From positions 1-32,398 of the forward strand of contig CANHIY010000020.1 of the NCBI GenBank assembly GCA_947461175.1: a stretch of 32,398 nucleotides of DNA, in the 5' to 3' direction. The notes beneath the pieces are model-generated. The model saw nothing but the letters and a program-made list of their open reading frames with translations. It had not been told where the DNA came from and searched no databases. This document shows, piece by piece, positions 17,603 to 25,302 of the stretch (its first letter is position 1; each line of letters starts with the position of its first letter). A program made the position numbers and the translations under genes. Source of the DNA: Bacteriovoracaceae bacterium (lineage in GTDB: Bacteria > Bdellovibrionota > Bacteriovoracia > Bacteriovoracales > Bacteriovoracaceae).

Positions 17603-18316
17603 TTACTTCTTTTTCAAAATTAGGGACTTTATCAGAGTTCCCTGCGAGAGGAAAATTTTTTCAAATTTTGTCGTAAATTGGGATAAAAAATGTTCAGGAT
17701 ATTCTTTTCTAAGATCCTTGGAGGCGAGAGTGATGTCAAATCTTTCTTCGTCTTTTACATGATCCAGCATCCATTCATAGTAACCATCATGATCTGTTTT
17801 CACAAACAAAGATCCTCCGGGTTTTAGAATTTTATAGCAAGCATTTAAAAATGGTTTTTGGAAAAGTCTTTTCTTGTGATGGCGTGTCTTTGGCCAGGGA
17901 TCAGGGAAAAAGTAAAAAATGGATTGAACTTCATTTTCATCAAACATGAATTCAAGTCTTTCCCCCCTTGCACGGAGGTAGCGAAAATTTTTACTTTCAA
18001 GTTTATCCAGCTTTTTGGCCAGGCTGAAGCTTCTTTTAAATCGATGATCAAGACCAACGAAATTAATGTTTGGATTCTTCTGACAATACTCAAGCATGAA
18101 CTCACCATACCCGGTGCCTATTTCAACCTCAATCGGACGATCGTTGTGAAATAATCCACTCCATTTTCCAACATGTGTTTCAGCATCTTCATCTCTTAGG
18201 ACGAAGGAGTTAAAAACTTCTAATTTATCATGATAGGGATTATCATGGGTGTATTTAAAGTCTGGGCGGTAACAAAAGTTATCATCTATGGATTTTTTAA
18301 TTTTCTCTGAAGTCAT
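17603..18316 (-). CDS. trmB: tRNA (guanine-N7-)-methyltransferase TrmB
   Basis: 237 aa. Class I SAM methyltransferase: motif I VEIGTGYGEFMLEY, then FVGLDHRFKRSFS, and the family-specific FYFFPDPWPKTRHHKKRLFQ, which defines TrmB and forms m7G46 in the tRNA variable loop. It continues with ACYKILKPGGSLFVKTDHDGYYEWM. There is a C-terminal extension with LSQFTTKFEK. Its ATG is preceded by no strong ribosome site; a possible TTTACT...TATTCC promoter lies just upstream. It leads the trmB-dnaG-rpoD unit, after the flagellin terminator. Confidence 0.94.
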   Translation of the reverse strand: MTSEKIKKSIDDNFCYRPDFKYTHDNPYHDKLEVFNSFVLRDEDAETHVGKWSGLFHNDRPIEVEIGTGYGEFMLEYCQKNPNINFVGLDHRFKRSFSLAKKLDKLESKNFRYLRARGERLEFMFDENEVQSIFYFFPDPWPKTRHHKKRLFQKPFLNACYKILKPGGSLFVKTDHDGYYEWMLDHVKDEERFDITLASKDLRKEYPEHFLSQFTTKFEKIFLSQGTLIKSLILKKK

Positions 18317-18364
18317 AAACTGGGGAATAGCAAAAAAATATGATGCAGTAAATAAAAATTCGCC

Positions 18365-18392
18365 AAAAAAAAGGCCCCCGTTTAAGGGGGCC
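18365..18392 (-). terminator. Strong Rho-independent terminator after flagellin
   Basis: Stem GGCCCCC/GGGGGCC (18373-18379 with 18386-18392), 6-base loop, and eight A on the plus strand at 18365-18372, which read as eight U after the hairpin in the minus transcript. It lies 30 bases past the flagellin stop and is the cleanest terminator in the window. Confidence 0.93.
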
Positions 18393-18421
18393 TGGTTGAT
18401 TAGATGCTTAACGTTTAACGA

Positions 18422-19255
18422 TTAGCCAATCAACTTCAGGGCAGACTGAGTACTCATGTTGGCCTGAGCAAGAACTGAGGTACCAGCAGAAGAGAGGATC
18501 TGGTTTCGAGTTTGCTTAGCTGTTTCTTCAGCATAGTCAACATCTCTGATTCGGCTGTTAGCTGCACTCAAGTTTTCAGCAGAAGTTTGTAGGTTGTTTG
18601 AAGTCGACACTAATCTGTTCTGGAGTGAACCCAAAATAGCGCGTTGACTTGAAACTTTTTCAATGGCCGTATCCAGGTAAGATAGAGAATCTTGAGCCCC
18701 TTCTTTAGACCCAATTTCCACTGAGCCTACACCAAGAGATTCAAGGCCTGAATCGAGTTCAGATGCTGCAAAACCAATTCGGCTATCAGATTCAACACCT
18801 GTTGTTCCAATTTGGAATTCATAAGTATCAGCATCACCATTCAGGAGTTTCTTCCCGTTGAACTCTGTCACTTGGGAAATACGATCCATTTCTGATTTTA
18901 ATGCCTGGTATTCCAAATTTGCCATTCCTCTTTCTGAATCCCCAACAGTGTCAGAAGCCGACTGGATAGAAAGTTCACGCATACGCACAAGAATGTTTGA
19001 AGTTTCGTTCAATCCACCTTCTGCTACCTGAACCATCGAGATACCATCGTTGGCGTTTCTGTTCGCCTGTTGAGTTGAGCGGATTTCAGCTTTTAATTTT
19101 TCTGAGATCCCTAGTCCTGCTGCATCATCAGCTGCTTTTGTAATCCTCGAACCTGAAGAAAGTTTTGAAAAACTTTCTTGGGACTCTCGGTTCACTTTGT
19201 TAAGTGAATTCTGCGTCTGAAGTGAAGCAACGTTTGTGTTAATTCTAAAACCCAT
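18422..19255 (-). CDS. fliC: Flagellin (FliC family)
   Basis: 277 aa, short flagellin with D0/D1 at both ends and almost no variable D2/D3. N-terminal domain: MGFRINTNVASLQTQNSLNK, LSSGSRITKAADDAAGLGIS, and NANDGISMVQVAEGGLNE. C-terminal domain: ANSRIRDVDYAEETAKQTRNQ and QANMSTQSALKLIG. It builds the filament, exported by the flagellar type III apparatus. The ribosome site GGAGGA is strong, and the leader is structured (8-bp hairpin at 19298-19322). Size and sequence style resemble the multi-copy flagellins of Bdellovibrio; only one copy is in the window. I did not find a convincing sigma-28 promoter by eye. Confidence 0.96.
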   Translation of the reverse strand: MGFRINTNVASLQTQNSLNKVNRESQESFSKLSSGSRITKAADDAAGLGISEKLKAEIRSTQQANRNANDGISMVQVAEGGLNETSNILVRMRELSIQSASDTVGDSERGMANLEYQALKSEMDRISQVTEFNGKKLLNGDADTYEFQIGTTGVESDSRIGFAASELDSGLESLGVGSVEIGSKEGAQDSLSYLDTAIEKVSSQRAILGSLQNRLVSTSNNLQTSAENLSAANSRIRDVDYAEETAKQTRNQILSSAGTSVLAQANMSTQSALKLIG

Positions 19256-19297
19256 AGACCTATCCTCCGGTAAAAATCATACTAACCTCCCAGTCAG

Positions 19298-19322
19298 GTG
19301 ATGAAGTGTTCAGTTTCATCAC
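19298..19322 (-). promoter_or_regulatory. Hairpin in the flagellin 5' leader
   Basis: GTGATGAA pairs with TTCATCAC (8 perfect bp) around a 9-base loop, ending about 42 bases before the flagellin start and 25-30 bases before its ribosome site. A flagellin leader hairpin could affect mRNA stability or translation, as FliW/CsrA systems do in other bacteria; no evidence here names the factor. Confidence 0.45.
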
Positions 19323-19382
19323 TAGGCAACCGTGCCCATCTGTTGTTTTTTTGCTACATCACTATGATGAAGCGTGTTGATC

Positions 19383-19403
19383 AAGCTCTTCGGAGGCTTT
19401 TTT
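19383..19403 (+). terminator. Terminator-like hairpin on the strand opposite flagellin
   Basis: AAGCTC-TTCG-GAGGCTT forms a 6-bp stem with a stable UUCG-type tetraloop and one bulged G, followed by six T on the plus strand. No plus-strand gene ends here. It could stop antisense transcription entering the aminotransferase promoter, or end a small RNA. Confidence 0.35.
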
Positions 19404-19592
19404 GAAAACCTGAGAGTCTTTTTAGTAAAAAGTGGAAATTTTTTCCATGTTTCCCTCTGGATTTTTTAACTTATGGAAAACATAAAATATTCCGCCTTCT
19501 TTTGTCGGGGAAATTCCTGACACTACTTTGCTCGACGACTCATTAAAACTTAAGTAAACTTCTCAGAAAAAAAGAAAAAGTGAGAAAAAAAT

Positions 19593-20705
19593 ATGAAAGT
19601 ACCATTCATTGATATCCTTCGTTACGAGAATCATTTTTATGAGACCGTTACCACTAGAGTTTCCGAACTTATAAAGAATGGACATTTTGTTGGTGGTCCA
19701 GTTGTTGGTGAGTTTGAAAAAGCCATAAAAGACTATACGAAAACTCAATTTGCCTTGGGGTGTGCGAATGGAACTGACGCTATTCAAGTTGCACTAAGAG
19801 CGGCTGGAGTGGAAAAAAACGATAAGGTTCTTCTTCCTGATATGACTTTTTGGGCAACCTTTGAGTCAGTTGTGAATGTGGGAGCCGTTCCTTACACAAT
19901 AGACGTATCAAAAGAGACTCTTCACCTCACTCTTGCCTCAGTAAAAGAAGGGATTGAGAAGTTTAATCCTAAGGCCCTAATCCTGGTTCATCTTTATGGA
20001 TGGGCCTGCCCGGAAACAAACGAAATTAGAAACTACTGTAAAGAAAGAAATGTTCTTCTCATCGAGGACTGTGCCCAGGCGGTGGGAGTAAAGATTAAAG
20101 GGGAGAGTCTTTTTACTCGTGCTTTAGTTGCAACGACCAGCTTTTACCCTGCAAAAGTTCTCGGGGCCAGTGGTGACGCTGGGGGAGTTTTTTCAACAGA
20201 ACAAAAAATCGCAGATACGGCAAAAATTCTTCTTAACCATGGAAGAACTGGTCACTATGACCATGGTCTTATTGGATGGAACTCACGGCTTGGTGCCTAT
20301 GAAGCGACCTTCATGGTTGAAGCTTTAAAATACCTTGATCAGCGTCTTGAAAGCCGTCGAAATGTTTGTAAACAATTTAGAGAAAAAATCACACATCCAG
20401 CTTTAAAGTTTCTATCTCCAGCTAGCGATGTTTGGGAAAACGGTTATCTTTCTGTGGCCCTCATGACTCCTGAAACTCGTCCCGCCTTTATTGAATATTT
20501 AAAGGCTCATGACATTGGCTACGGGACTGTTTACCCAGGTGCTATGAGTGCACAACCTGGAGCGGTATCCCATCTTGGTGGAAAAATTTCTCATGGTCAT
20601 GCTGAATGGATTGCTAAATCAATTATTAATCTTCCTTGCTTTGCTTACATGAAACAAGAAGAGATTGATTATGTTATCGAAAAAGTGAATCAATTTAAGG
20701 CTTAG
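19593..20705 (+). CDS. DegT/DnrJ/EryC1/StrS-family sugar aminotransferase (PLP)
   Basis: 370 aa, fold type I PLP enzyme. It begins with VPFIDILR, followed by NGHFVGGPVVGEFE and ANGTDAIQVALRA. The PLP pocket is D159 and Q162 (IEDCAQAVG), and the Schiff-base lysine is K188 in TSFYPAKVLGASGDAGG. It transfers an amino group to a nucleotide keto-sugar for aminosugar residues in LPS, O-antigen or flagellin glycan. Its position next to flagellin raises flagellin glycosylation as a possibility, but no other glycan genes are adjacent. Weak ribosome site. Its 3' end overlaps a small minus-strand gene by 11 bases. Confidence 0.92.
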   Translation: MKVPFIDILRYENHFYETVTTRVSELIKNGHFVGGPVVGEFEKAIKDYTKTQFALGCANGTDAIQVALRAAGVEKNDKVLLPDMTFWATFESVVNVGAVPYTIDVSKETLHLTLASVKEGIEKFNPKALILVHLYGWACPETNEIRNYCKERNVLLIEDCAQAVGVKIKGESLFTRALVATTSFYPAKVLGASGDAGGVFSTEQKIADTAKILLNHGRTGHYDHGLIGWNSRLGAYEATFMVEALKYLDQRLESRRNVCKQFREKITHPALKFLSPASDVWENGYLSVALMTPETRPAFIEYLKAHDIGYGTVYPGAMSAQPGAVSHLGGKISHGHAEWIAKSIINLPCFAYMKQEEIDYVIEKVNQFKA

Positions 20706-20847
20706 GTTTTTCTCTGAGCCATCGCTCTAAGATTTGAGCTGCTTTTTTGATAAGCTTAGGATCATTTTTTAAAAGTTCGTGGAGCTGCTTTTTAAGCAAC
20801 TCCACTTCTTTCTTCTCTTTTTCCCAGACAATTTTTGGATAGGCCAT
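20695..20847 (-). CDS. Very small charged helical protein (50 aa)
   Basis: ATG at 20847, stop at 20695-20697. It starts MAYPKIVWEKEKKEVELLK and is lysine/glutamate-rich with two short amphipathic helices and one aromatic W in each half. It lies 5 bases after the stop of the next gene upstream (20853-21086), so the two look like one operon; the ribosome site is weak. A hairpin (GTGGAG...CTCCAC, 20779-20805) lies inside it and could also end the plus-strand aminotransferase transcript, so a pure non-coding explanation exists. The family is unknown. Confidence 0.55.
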   Translation of the reverse strand: MAYPKIVWEKEKKEVELLKKQLHELLKNDPKLIKKAAQILERWLREKPKP

Positions 20848-20852
20848 AATTC

Positions 20853-21086
20853 TTAAGCTGCTGCCTCGGGAGAGCGTCGTTTGTGTGAAGCAATTTTTGT
20901 CAGATGATCTTCAATCACTTCAAAAAGTTCAAGTTTAGTTGTTTTTGGATCCATTCCATGGGGCATTACGGAGTAGACAACTTCGTTATTGACTTCAGAA
21001 AAAATAAACCAGGTATTTCCAATTTTTTGGAAGAGTACATCTTTCACATTGTTTTTTACAGAATTTGTATTTTTTGAATTCGTCAT
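20853..21086 (-). CDS. Small hypothetical protein (77 aa)
   Basis: 77 aa with GGAGG at 6-10 bases before the ATG, a good initiation site. Polar N-terminus (MTNSKNTNSVKNN), a short beta-rich centre (GNTWFIFSEVNNEVVYSVMPHG) and a helical end (LELFEVIEDHLTKIASHKRR). No signal peptide or membrane helix. Not recognised. It is followed after 5 bases by the 50-aa gene and preceded by a hairpin at 21109-21131. An overlapping longer frame (21083-21325) is a shadow. Confidence 0.65.
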   Translation of the reverse strand: MTNSKNTNSVKNNVKDVLFQKIGNTWFIFSEVNNEVVYSVMPHGMDPKTTKLELFEVIEDHLTKIASHKRRSPEAAA

Positions 21087-21108
21087 AAACCCTCCATGGT
21101 TTTTCTGT

Positions 21109-21131
21109 GGAACTTAATTCTTTTAAGTTCC
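21109..21131 (-). promoter_or_regulatory. Perfect 9-bp hairpin upstream of the small-gene pair
   Basis: GGAACTTAA pairs with TTAAGTTCC around TTCTT (AAGAA in the minus transcript). It ends 22 bases before the start codon at 21086. No U tract follows on the minus strand, so a leader structure or operator fits better than a terminator, though it could also help end the outer-membrane operon. Confidence 0.4.
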
Positions 21132-21218
21132 TTTGACTTCTTTTTCGGAGGCGGATGTAAAAACTTTAGACTTAATTTTATGCAAATGTAAAAAAAAAGA
21201 ACAAGATTCCAGAGCAAA

Positions 21219-22202
21219 TTAGTACTCTGATTGAAGACCAAGAAAAGCGCTGAAATTATAGGAAATTCCTGTCGTGAACTCATCATTTCCGGTGTCTTGC
21301 CACCATAAAGGATTTCTTCCGGCATTTCTTGCCTCGTATTTTGTGCCGCTCTTTAACTCAATTGATGTACCTGCAACAAAATCAATATCACTATTTAGCA
21401 CATTTTTTCGGTGGTACTGCGTAGAAATAAGACCAGCAACTGAGTTGCTGGTATACCTTCTGTTATCATATTCACCTTGTTTGATTCCTAGTTGTTCAAA
21501 AAAATTAATTAGAATTGTGTGAGAAAAGTTAAATCTGTTCTTTTCTCCTTTAAAAGCATCGTAACTAATGGTCGGTCCTATTCCAAATTTGATTCCCGTT
21601 TCCTCTGATATTCTGTCATCAGTGAAAAGGTAAGAATTTTTGTAATACCTGAAATTAAATGTTCCTCCTATGAAAAGTCGGTTGTTGTAGTTACCTGGGG
21701 CGAGTTTTAGATAGGTGTAATTTAAATCAAGAGGTGAGCCAAATCCTTTCGCTTTAATTTTATCCGGATAATCATAACTTTGATTTTGAGGTTGAGTTAG
21801 TCCCAGAGTGAATTGGTTTCTAAGACCAGTGGGTTTTTTAAAGGAGTAGTTTGATGGGAGTGGTTCCTCAAGTCTGTAATCAGTAGGATCTTTTTTAGAA
21901 ATTTTTTGATTGAATTCTCTTGGGTCATTGTAGAAAACATAGATGTGATTTAAAAGGATAAAAGCGGTATGTCCCCTCCTATCAAGTGTAGGAATGAATT
22001 CGTCTTCCATACTGATGCTTTTATCCTGTTCATTACCTAAAGCAGGATGAATTTTAATTACGTCACCTTTTCGTAAATATTGAACAACCTTGGCATCATA
22101 GCTATTTGATTCGAAGAGTGGAGTCTCGAGAACCGTGACAACTGCCTCTAAAGCAAAAACTTTATTAAACAAGATTAAAAGAATCATCCATAAAATATTC
22201 AT
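21219..22202 (-). CDS. Predicted outer-membrane beta-barrel protein B
   Basis: 327 aa. Signal peptide MNILWMILLILFNKVFALEA with cleavage expected around A18. The N-terminal part (about 20-70) reads like an SH3-type domain (VVTVLETPLFES ... YLRKGDVIKIHP). The rest alternates hydrophobic/aromatic strands with turns (LNYTYLKLAPGNYNNRLFIGGTFNFRYY, GISYNFSAFLGL), ending in an aromatic, LGLQSEY, as barrel proteins do. Its ATG overlaps the stop of the upstream gene 22199-23191 (4 bases), so the two are translationally coupled and probably one functional pair. No known family recognised. Confidence 0.7.
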   Translation of the reverse strand: MNILWMILLILFNKVFALEAVVTVLETPLFESNSYDAKVVQYLRKGDVIKIHPALGNEQDKSISMEDEFIPTLDRRGHTAFILLNHIYVFYNDPREFNQKISKKDPTDYRLEEPLPSNYSFKKPTGLRNQFTLGLTQPQNQSYDYPDKIKAKGFGSPLDLNYTYLKLAPGNYNNRLFIGGTFNFRYYKNSYLFTDDRISEETGIKFGIGPTISYDAFKGEKNRFNFSHTILINFFEQLGIKQGEYDNRRYTSNSVAGLISTQYHRKNVLNSDIDFVAGTSIELKSGTKYEARNAGRNPLWWQDTGNDEFTTGISYNFSAFLGLQSEY

Positions 22203-23191
22203 TCAAAAACCTGTGAGAGAGATACTCCGTAGGAGTCGTTTGTTTTACCGTCTGATTCAAGATCCACTGATCTCGATTGATTCCTGAGGTTCAGCCATTG
22301 CTTTTGGTAATAAAGTCCGAAAACAAATTCACCTAGGAAATTCTTAGTAGGGATTTCAACCGAAGACATAAAATCATTGGAGTAGAATTTAAAAGATTGT
22401 TCTTTAGATTTTGCTGATGCGACTGGGCCTAGCCTGAATTGAGTTTGAATCCGGACGGGAAAGGTTAAATCAAAATTTTTACTTCTAAGCTGGGGTCCAA
22501 ATGATAGAGAGGAGTAGGTTATATAATCACCGCTTCCAGCAGAGTAGTTACTTTTCTCGAAGTGAACAACGCCTCCCGCCTGAAGAGGAGTGGCCCATCT
22601 ACCAAAGAGATGAATTCCGTATTGGTTGGTAACACCATGGGATGCATTACTATCATTGAATAGATCCTGCATGAACTTGCCATTGATCATTCCTGTGTAA
22701 AAGATGAGTTCAGGTGAAGGATTCATCTTTTGATCGAAGAAAGATTTTGTTATCACCGGTGCAGGAGTATAAATTTTGGGTTCTTCATACATTTTTAAGT
22801 CTTCTTTGAGAGACTCAATCATACGTCCCGGCATTTTCCATGTCACAGATCCATCTTCATTTTGAATGTACTTAAATCCATTCTCATCTTCTAAATCAAA
22901 CACCTTGATCCAAATGTCCTTGGGTACAATTTTTTGATCCTGAGTTTTCAGATCATGGAGGATGCTTCCTTTTTTTGCTGCGGCAAGATGAGTTCCACTT
23001 TTTTGTATTTCTTCAATCTTTATGATTCGATAAGGTCTTTCAAAAGTTCTTTTTTTATTTTTGATAGATTTTTTTTCTTTTGGCGCGATTATTTCATAAG
23101 ATGGTAATTTGTCGTTAAGCTCTCTGATTTCTGAAAAATTTGATTGAGAAAAGGTAAAGCTCGAAAAAAAAAATATGAAGATCCATATCAT
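22199..23191 (-). CDS. Predicted outer-membrane beta-barrel protein A
   Basis: 330 aa from ATG at 23191, which overlaps the NUDIX stop in ATGA; an earlier in-frame ATG (23203) would overlap NUDIX by 16 bases and give a less typical signal peptide. Signal peptide MIWIFIFFFSSFTFSQS. A linker region with charged residues (about 20-150) is followed by a C-terminal barrel-like region (IHLFGRWATPLQAGGVVHFE, FVFGLYYQKQWLNL) ending in SLSQVFE, close to the terminal Phe expected for Bam recognition. It shares its layout, an N-terminal periplasmic part followed by a barrel, with the next gene. Function unknown. Confidence 0.7.
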   Translation of the reverse strand: MIWIFIFFFSSFTFSQSNFSEIRELNDKLPSYEIIAPKEKKSIKNKKRTFERPYRIIKIEEIQKSGTHLAAAKKGSILHDLKTQDQKIVPKDIWIKVFDLEDENGFKYIQNEDGSVTWKMPGRMIESLKEDLKMYEEPKIYTPAPVITKSFFDQKMNPSPELIFYTGMINGKFMQDLFNDSNASHGVTNQYGIHLFGRWATPLQAGGVVHFEKSNYSAGSGDYITYSSLSFGPQLRSKNFDLTFPVRIQTQFRLGPVASAKSKEQSFKFYSNDFMSSVEIPTKNFLGEFVFGLYYQKQWLNLRNQSRSVDLESDGKTNDSYGVSLSQVFE

Positions 23192-23637
23192 GATCCGCCC
23201 CATTGACGCAAAATAGAAGTGGCTTTTTTAAGAGCATCAAAATTTGAAGAATATTTCACACAATCAGGTGATACTTCATTAAGGTTGATCCATTTGAAAG
23301 TTTCATGTTCATGAGGATCAATTGTAATATTCCATGCCTCATCCATGATGATCATAAAACACTCTTCGTGAATTTTTCTTCCCCTCTGGTCATTGAATTC
23401 AAACGAAATATTGAGGTTTATTAAATCTATGATGTGGTGGATATTTAATCCTGTTTCCTCAATGGCCTCTCGAAGCCCAGCTTCTTCGAAAGTTTCCCCA
23501 TCCTCAACTTTGCCAGTGACATTTTGCCAAAAAGAGCCTCGCTTCTCATTTGTTTTTAAAAGTAAGAGGTTAAAAGAGTGACTGTTTTGATCAATTGCCG
23601 CTAGAACGACCTGAACTTTTTTAATTTTATTACCCAT
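23188..23637 (-). CDS. NUDIX hydrolase, NudB-like
   Basis: 149 aa. Complete Nudix box: G42-x5-E48, then R56-E57-x2-E60-E61-x-G63 (GETFEEAGLREAIEETGL). FWQNVTGKVEDGE just before it matches the FWQSVTG style of dihydroneopterin-triphosphate diphosphatase / dATP pyrophosphohydrolase NudB. Short family-typical length. It would hydrolyse a nucleoside-diphosphate-type bond; the substrate is inferred. It starts a minus-strand operon with the two outer-membrane genes, an unexpected pairing for a housekeeping NudB, so substrate specificity may have shifted. Divergent from the protease gene at 23771. Confidence 0.9.
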   Translation of the reverse strand: MGNKIKKVQVVLAAIDQNSHSFNLLLLKTNEKRGSFWQNVTGKVEDGETFEEAGLREAIEETGLNIHHIIDLINLNISFEFNDQRGRKIHEECFMIIMDEAWNITIDPHEHETFKWINLNEVSPDCVKYSSNFDALKKATSILRQWGGS

Positions 23638-23770
23638 AATTTATTATGAGGGACAAGATCAGGAATGTCCAAAAGCTCAATTGAAGTTTTAGGGACTTTG
23701 CTATGCGTAGATGACTTTTAAGATCAACTTATAAATTGCGTCATACAGCTCAATTTGATATGAAAGAAAG

Positions 23771-24457
23771 ATGAATAATTTGAACTCGATCCTATTCAGC
23801 ATTGCCGAGTCACTTCCTGGCTTTCTTTTGGCCATTGTTACTCATGAAGCAGCCCATGCCTGGATGGCCCATAAGTTTGGCGATTCTACAGCAAAAAACC
23901 AGGGACGTTTAACCCTTAATCCAGGAGCTCATTATGATCCCTGGGGTACCATTTTTTTTCCATTATTTGCGGCTTTCACTGGGTTTGCCATGATTGGATG
24001 GGCAAGACCTGTTCCAATTGAGGTGAGGAATTTTAAAAAAATAAGGTCTGGTATTTTTTGGGTCAGTTTTGCAGGGCCTCTATCAAATATTATTCTAGGC
24101 ACGATCTCTGCCCTGATTTTGGCCATCATAGCCACTCAGGTTTCAAGTGAGTGGGGGTTTTATACCATTGCCTTAAGAATGCTAAGGTATTCTGTTTTTA
24201 TTAACTTCATTTTGGCTTTTTTTAATTTAATACCTCTCCCTCCACTTGATGGGTCCAAGATGGTTTCCTCTTTTCTAAAAGGGCAGGCCCTCTATAAGTT
24301 TGAGAGCTTTGCTCAATACACACCAATGATTTTTATTGGCGTAATGGTTCTAAGTTTTATGGGTATTCATACTTTAGGATATCTCCTCATGCCTGCTCAG
24401 GATCTTGCCAACTTTCTTATGTTTTCCTTTATGAGTTTTTTTGGAGGAATGGCATGA
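23771..24457 (+). CDS. Site-2 protease-type membrane metalloprotease (M50 family)
   Basis: 228 aa with several membrane helices. Zinc-binding H25-E26-x-x-H29 (THEAAHAW) lies in the second half of the first helix, and the third ligand is D160 in NLIPLPPLDGSKM. It cleaves substrates within the membrane, unlike RseP lacking a PDZ domain. It is in the small YwhC-like class without extra domains. Its stop overlaps the scpA start by 4 bases (ATGA), a linkage often seen in deltaproteobacteria-like genomes. The substrate is unknown. Confidence 0.92.
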   Translation: MNNLNSILFSIAESLPGFLLAIVTHEAAHAWMAHKFGDSTAKNQGRLTLNPGAHYDPWGTIFFPLFAAFTGFAMIGWARPVPIEVRNFKKIRSGIFWVSFAGPLSNIILGTISALILAIIATQVSSEWGFYTIALRMLRYSVFINFILAFFNLIPLPPLDGSKMVSSFLKGQALYKFESFAQYTPMIFIGVMVLSFMGIHTLGYLLMPAQDLANFLMFSFMSFFGGMA

Positions 24458-25293
24458 CCGAAAACGAAATTCTTGTAAAAATAGATCGTTTTGATGGTCC
24501 TCTGGCATTACTTCTTCATCTCATTCAGAAAGAAGAAATGCGGATCCAGGATTTAAATTTAACTCTCATAACAAGACAGTACCTGGATTATTTGCAGAAA
24601 ATGCAGGATCTCAATTTTGATGTGGCAGGTGAGTACCTTTTCATGGCAGCAACCCTGCTATACTTGAAATCCCAGACTGTTGCTGATGAATCACAGGATC
24701 AGAACCTCATAAAAATTTCTGCCGGAGAATTAGGGCTTGAAATTCAAACTCGAGGGGATCTCATCAAGAGGCTTGAGGAACTGGAGAGGTTTCAGCGGCT
24801 CGGACAAAAGTTATGGGGATTACCAAAAAAAGGTCATGAAATTTTTGTGAAAGCAAAGGTAGATCGTAAGGTCATTGAGAACTCAATCCTAACTCCGATT
24901 GATCTCCAACAGCTGACTGAAACTATGATGGATCTTATACGTCGTGATAAGAAAAAATATGCCGTGATAAAGCGGGACCGACTATCAATTAAAGAAAAAC
25001 TGGTTCGATTAAAGTCCATGTTAAAGTTGGGCGAGACCACCGTTTTTGATAAACTTTTGGATGAAAATGAAACAGGTATCATAGATAAAGTGATTACCTT
25101 TATTTCGTTACTTGAATTGGCCCGTCTTAAGAAATTACAAATTTATCAAAATGAAGATAAAGGCTCAATTTATATTGAGGTAAAAGAGAGTTTGGATTCT
25201 TTTGATCCTGAAACAGCAAATGGATTTGAACCTGAAAATGATACCAAAGAAACAGTTCCAGCTCCTGCCATGACAGAAGCTTCAGTCCAATAA
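24454..25293 (+). CDS. scpA: Segregation and condensation protein A
   Basis: 279 aa. Kleisin subunit that bridges SMC heads with ScpB. N-terminal domain VKIDRFDGPLALLLHLIQKEEMRIQDLNLTLI and YLFMAATLLYLKSQTVAD are characteristic. The C-terminal winged-helix part is around DKVITFISLLELARLKKLQIYQ. GGAGG stands before its ATG. It overlaps the upstream protease by 4 bases, and scpB begins 9 bases later. The last 30 residues form an acidic, low-complexity tail. No smc gene is in the window. Confidence 0.94.
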   Translation: MTENEILVKIDRFDGPLALLLHLIQKEEMRIQDLNLTLITRQYLDYLQKMQDLNFDVAGEYLFMAATLLYLKSQTVADESQDQNLIKISAGELGLEIQTRGDLIKRLEELERFQRLGQKLWGLPKKGHEIFVKAKVDRKVIENSILTPIDLQQLTETMMDLIRRDKKKYAVIKRDRLSIKEKLVRLKSMLKLGETTVFDKLLDENETGIIDKVITFISLLELARLKKLQIYQNEDKGSIYIEVKESLDSFDPETANGFEPENDTKETVPAPAMTEASVQ

Positions 25294-25302
25294 GGAAGTG
25301 AT

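Larger units (their letters stand above)
19256..19592. other. 337-bp intergenic region between flagellin and aminotransferase: leader and divergent promoters
   Basis: No gene. From right to left it would carry the flagellin promoter and 5' leader. It holds the flagellin ribosome site (GGAGGA near 19266), a hairpin at 19298-19322, a small GGCA/TGCC hairpin at 19325-19336, an 8-bp palindrome TTGATCAA at 19377-19384, a terminator-like hairpin on the plus strand at 19383-19403, and an 8-bp inverted repeat TTTTCCAT/ATGGAAAA at 19441-19448 and 19473-19480. No clear -35/-10 or sigma-28 element could be fixed. Confidence 0.5.

Noticed and set aside
19256-19440. Possible c-di-GMP (GEMM-I) riboswitch in the flagellin leader
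   Set aside because: AAAGCCTCCG on the minus strand resembles part of GEMM, but the second conserved hairpin and tetraloop receptor are not found. A covariance-model search would settle it.
19593-20705. Assignment of the aminotransferase to pseudaminic-acid (PseC) flagellin glycosylation
   Set aside because: No other Pse genes are present; the family covers many sugars.
21083-21325. 80-codon minus-strand frame overlapping the barrel gene end
   Set aside because: Covers the 3' end of the 21219 gene and the hairpin spacer in another frame; low-complexity lysine/leucine, no ribosome site.
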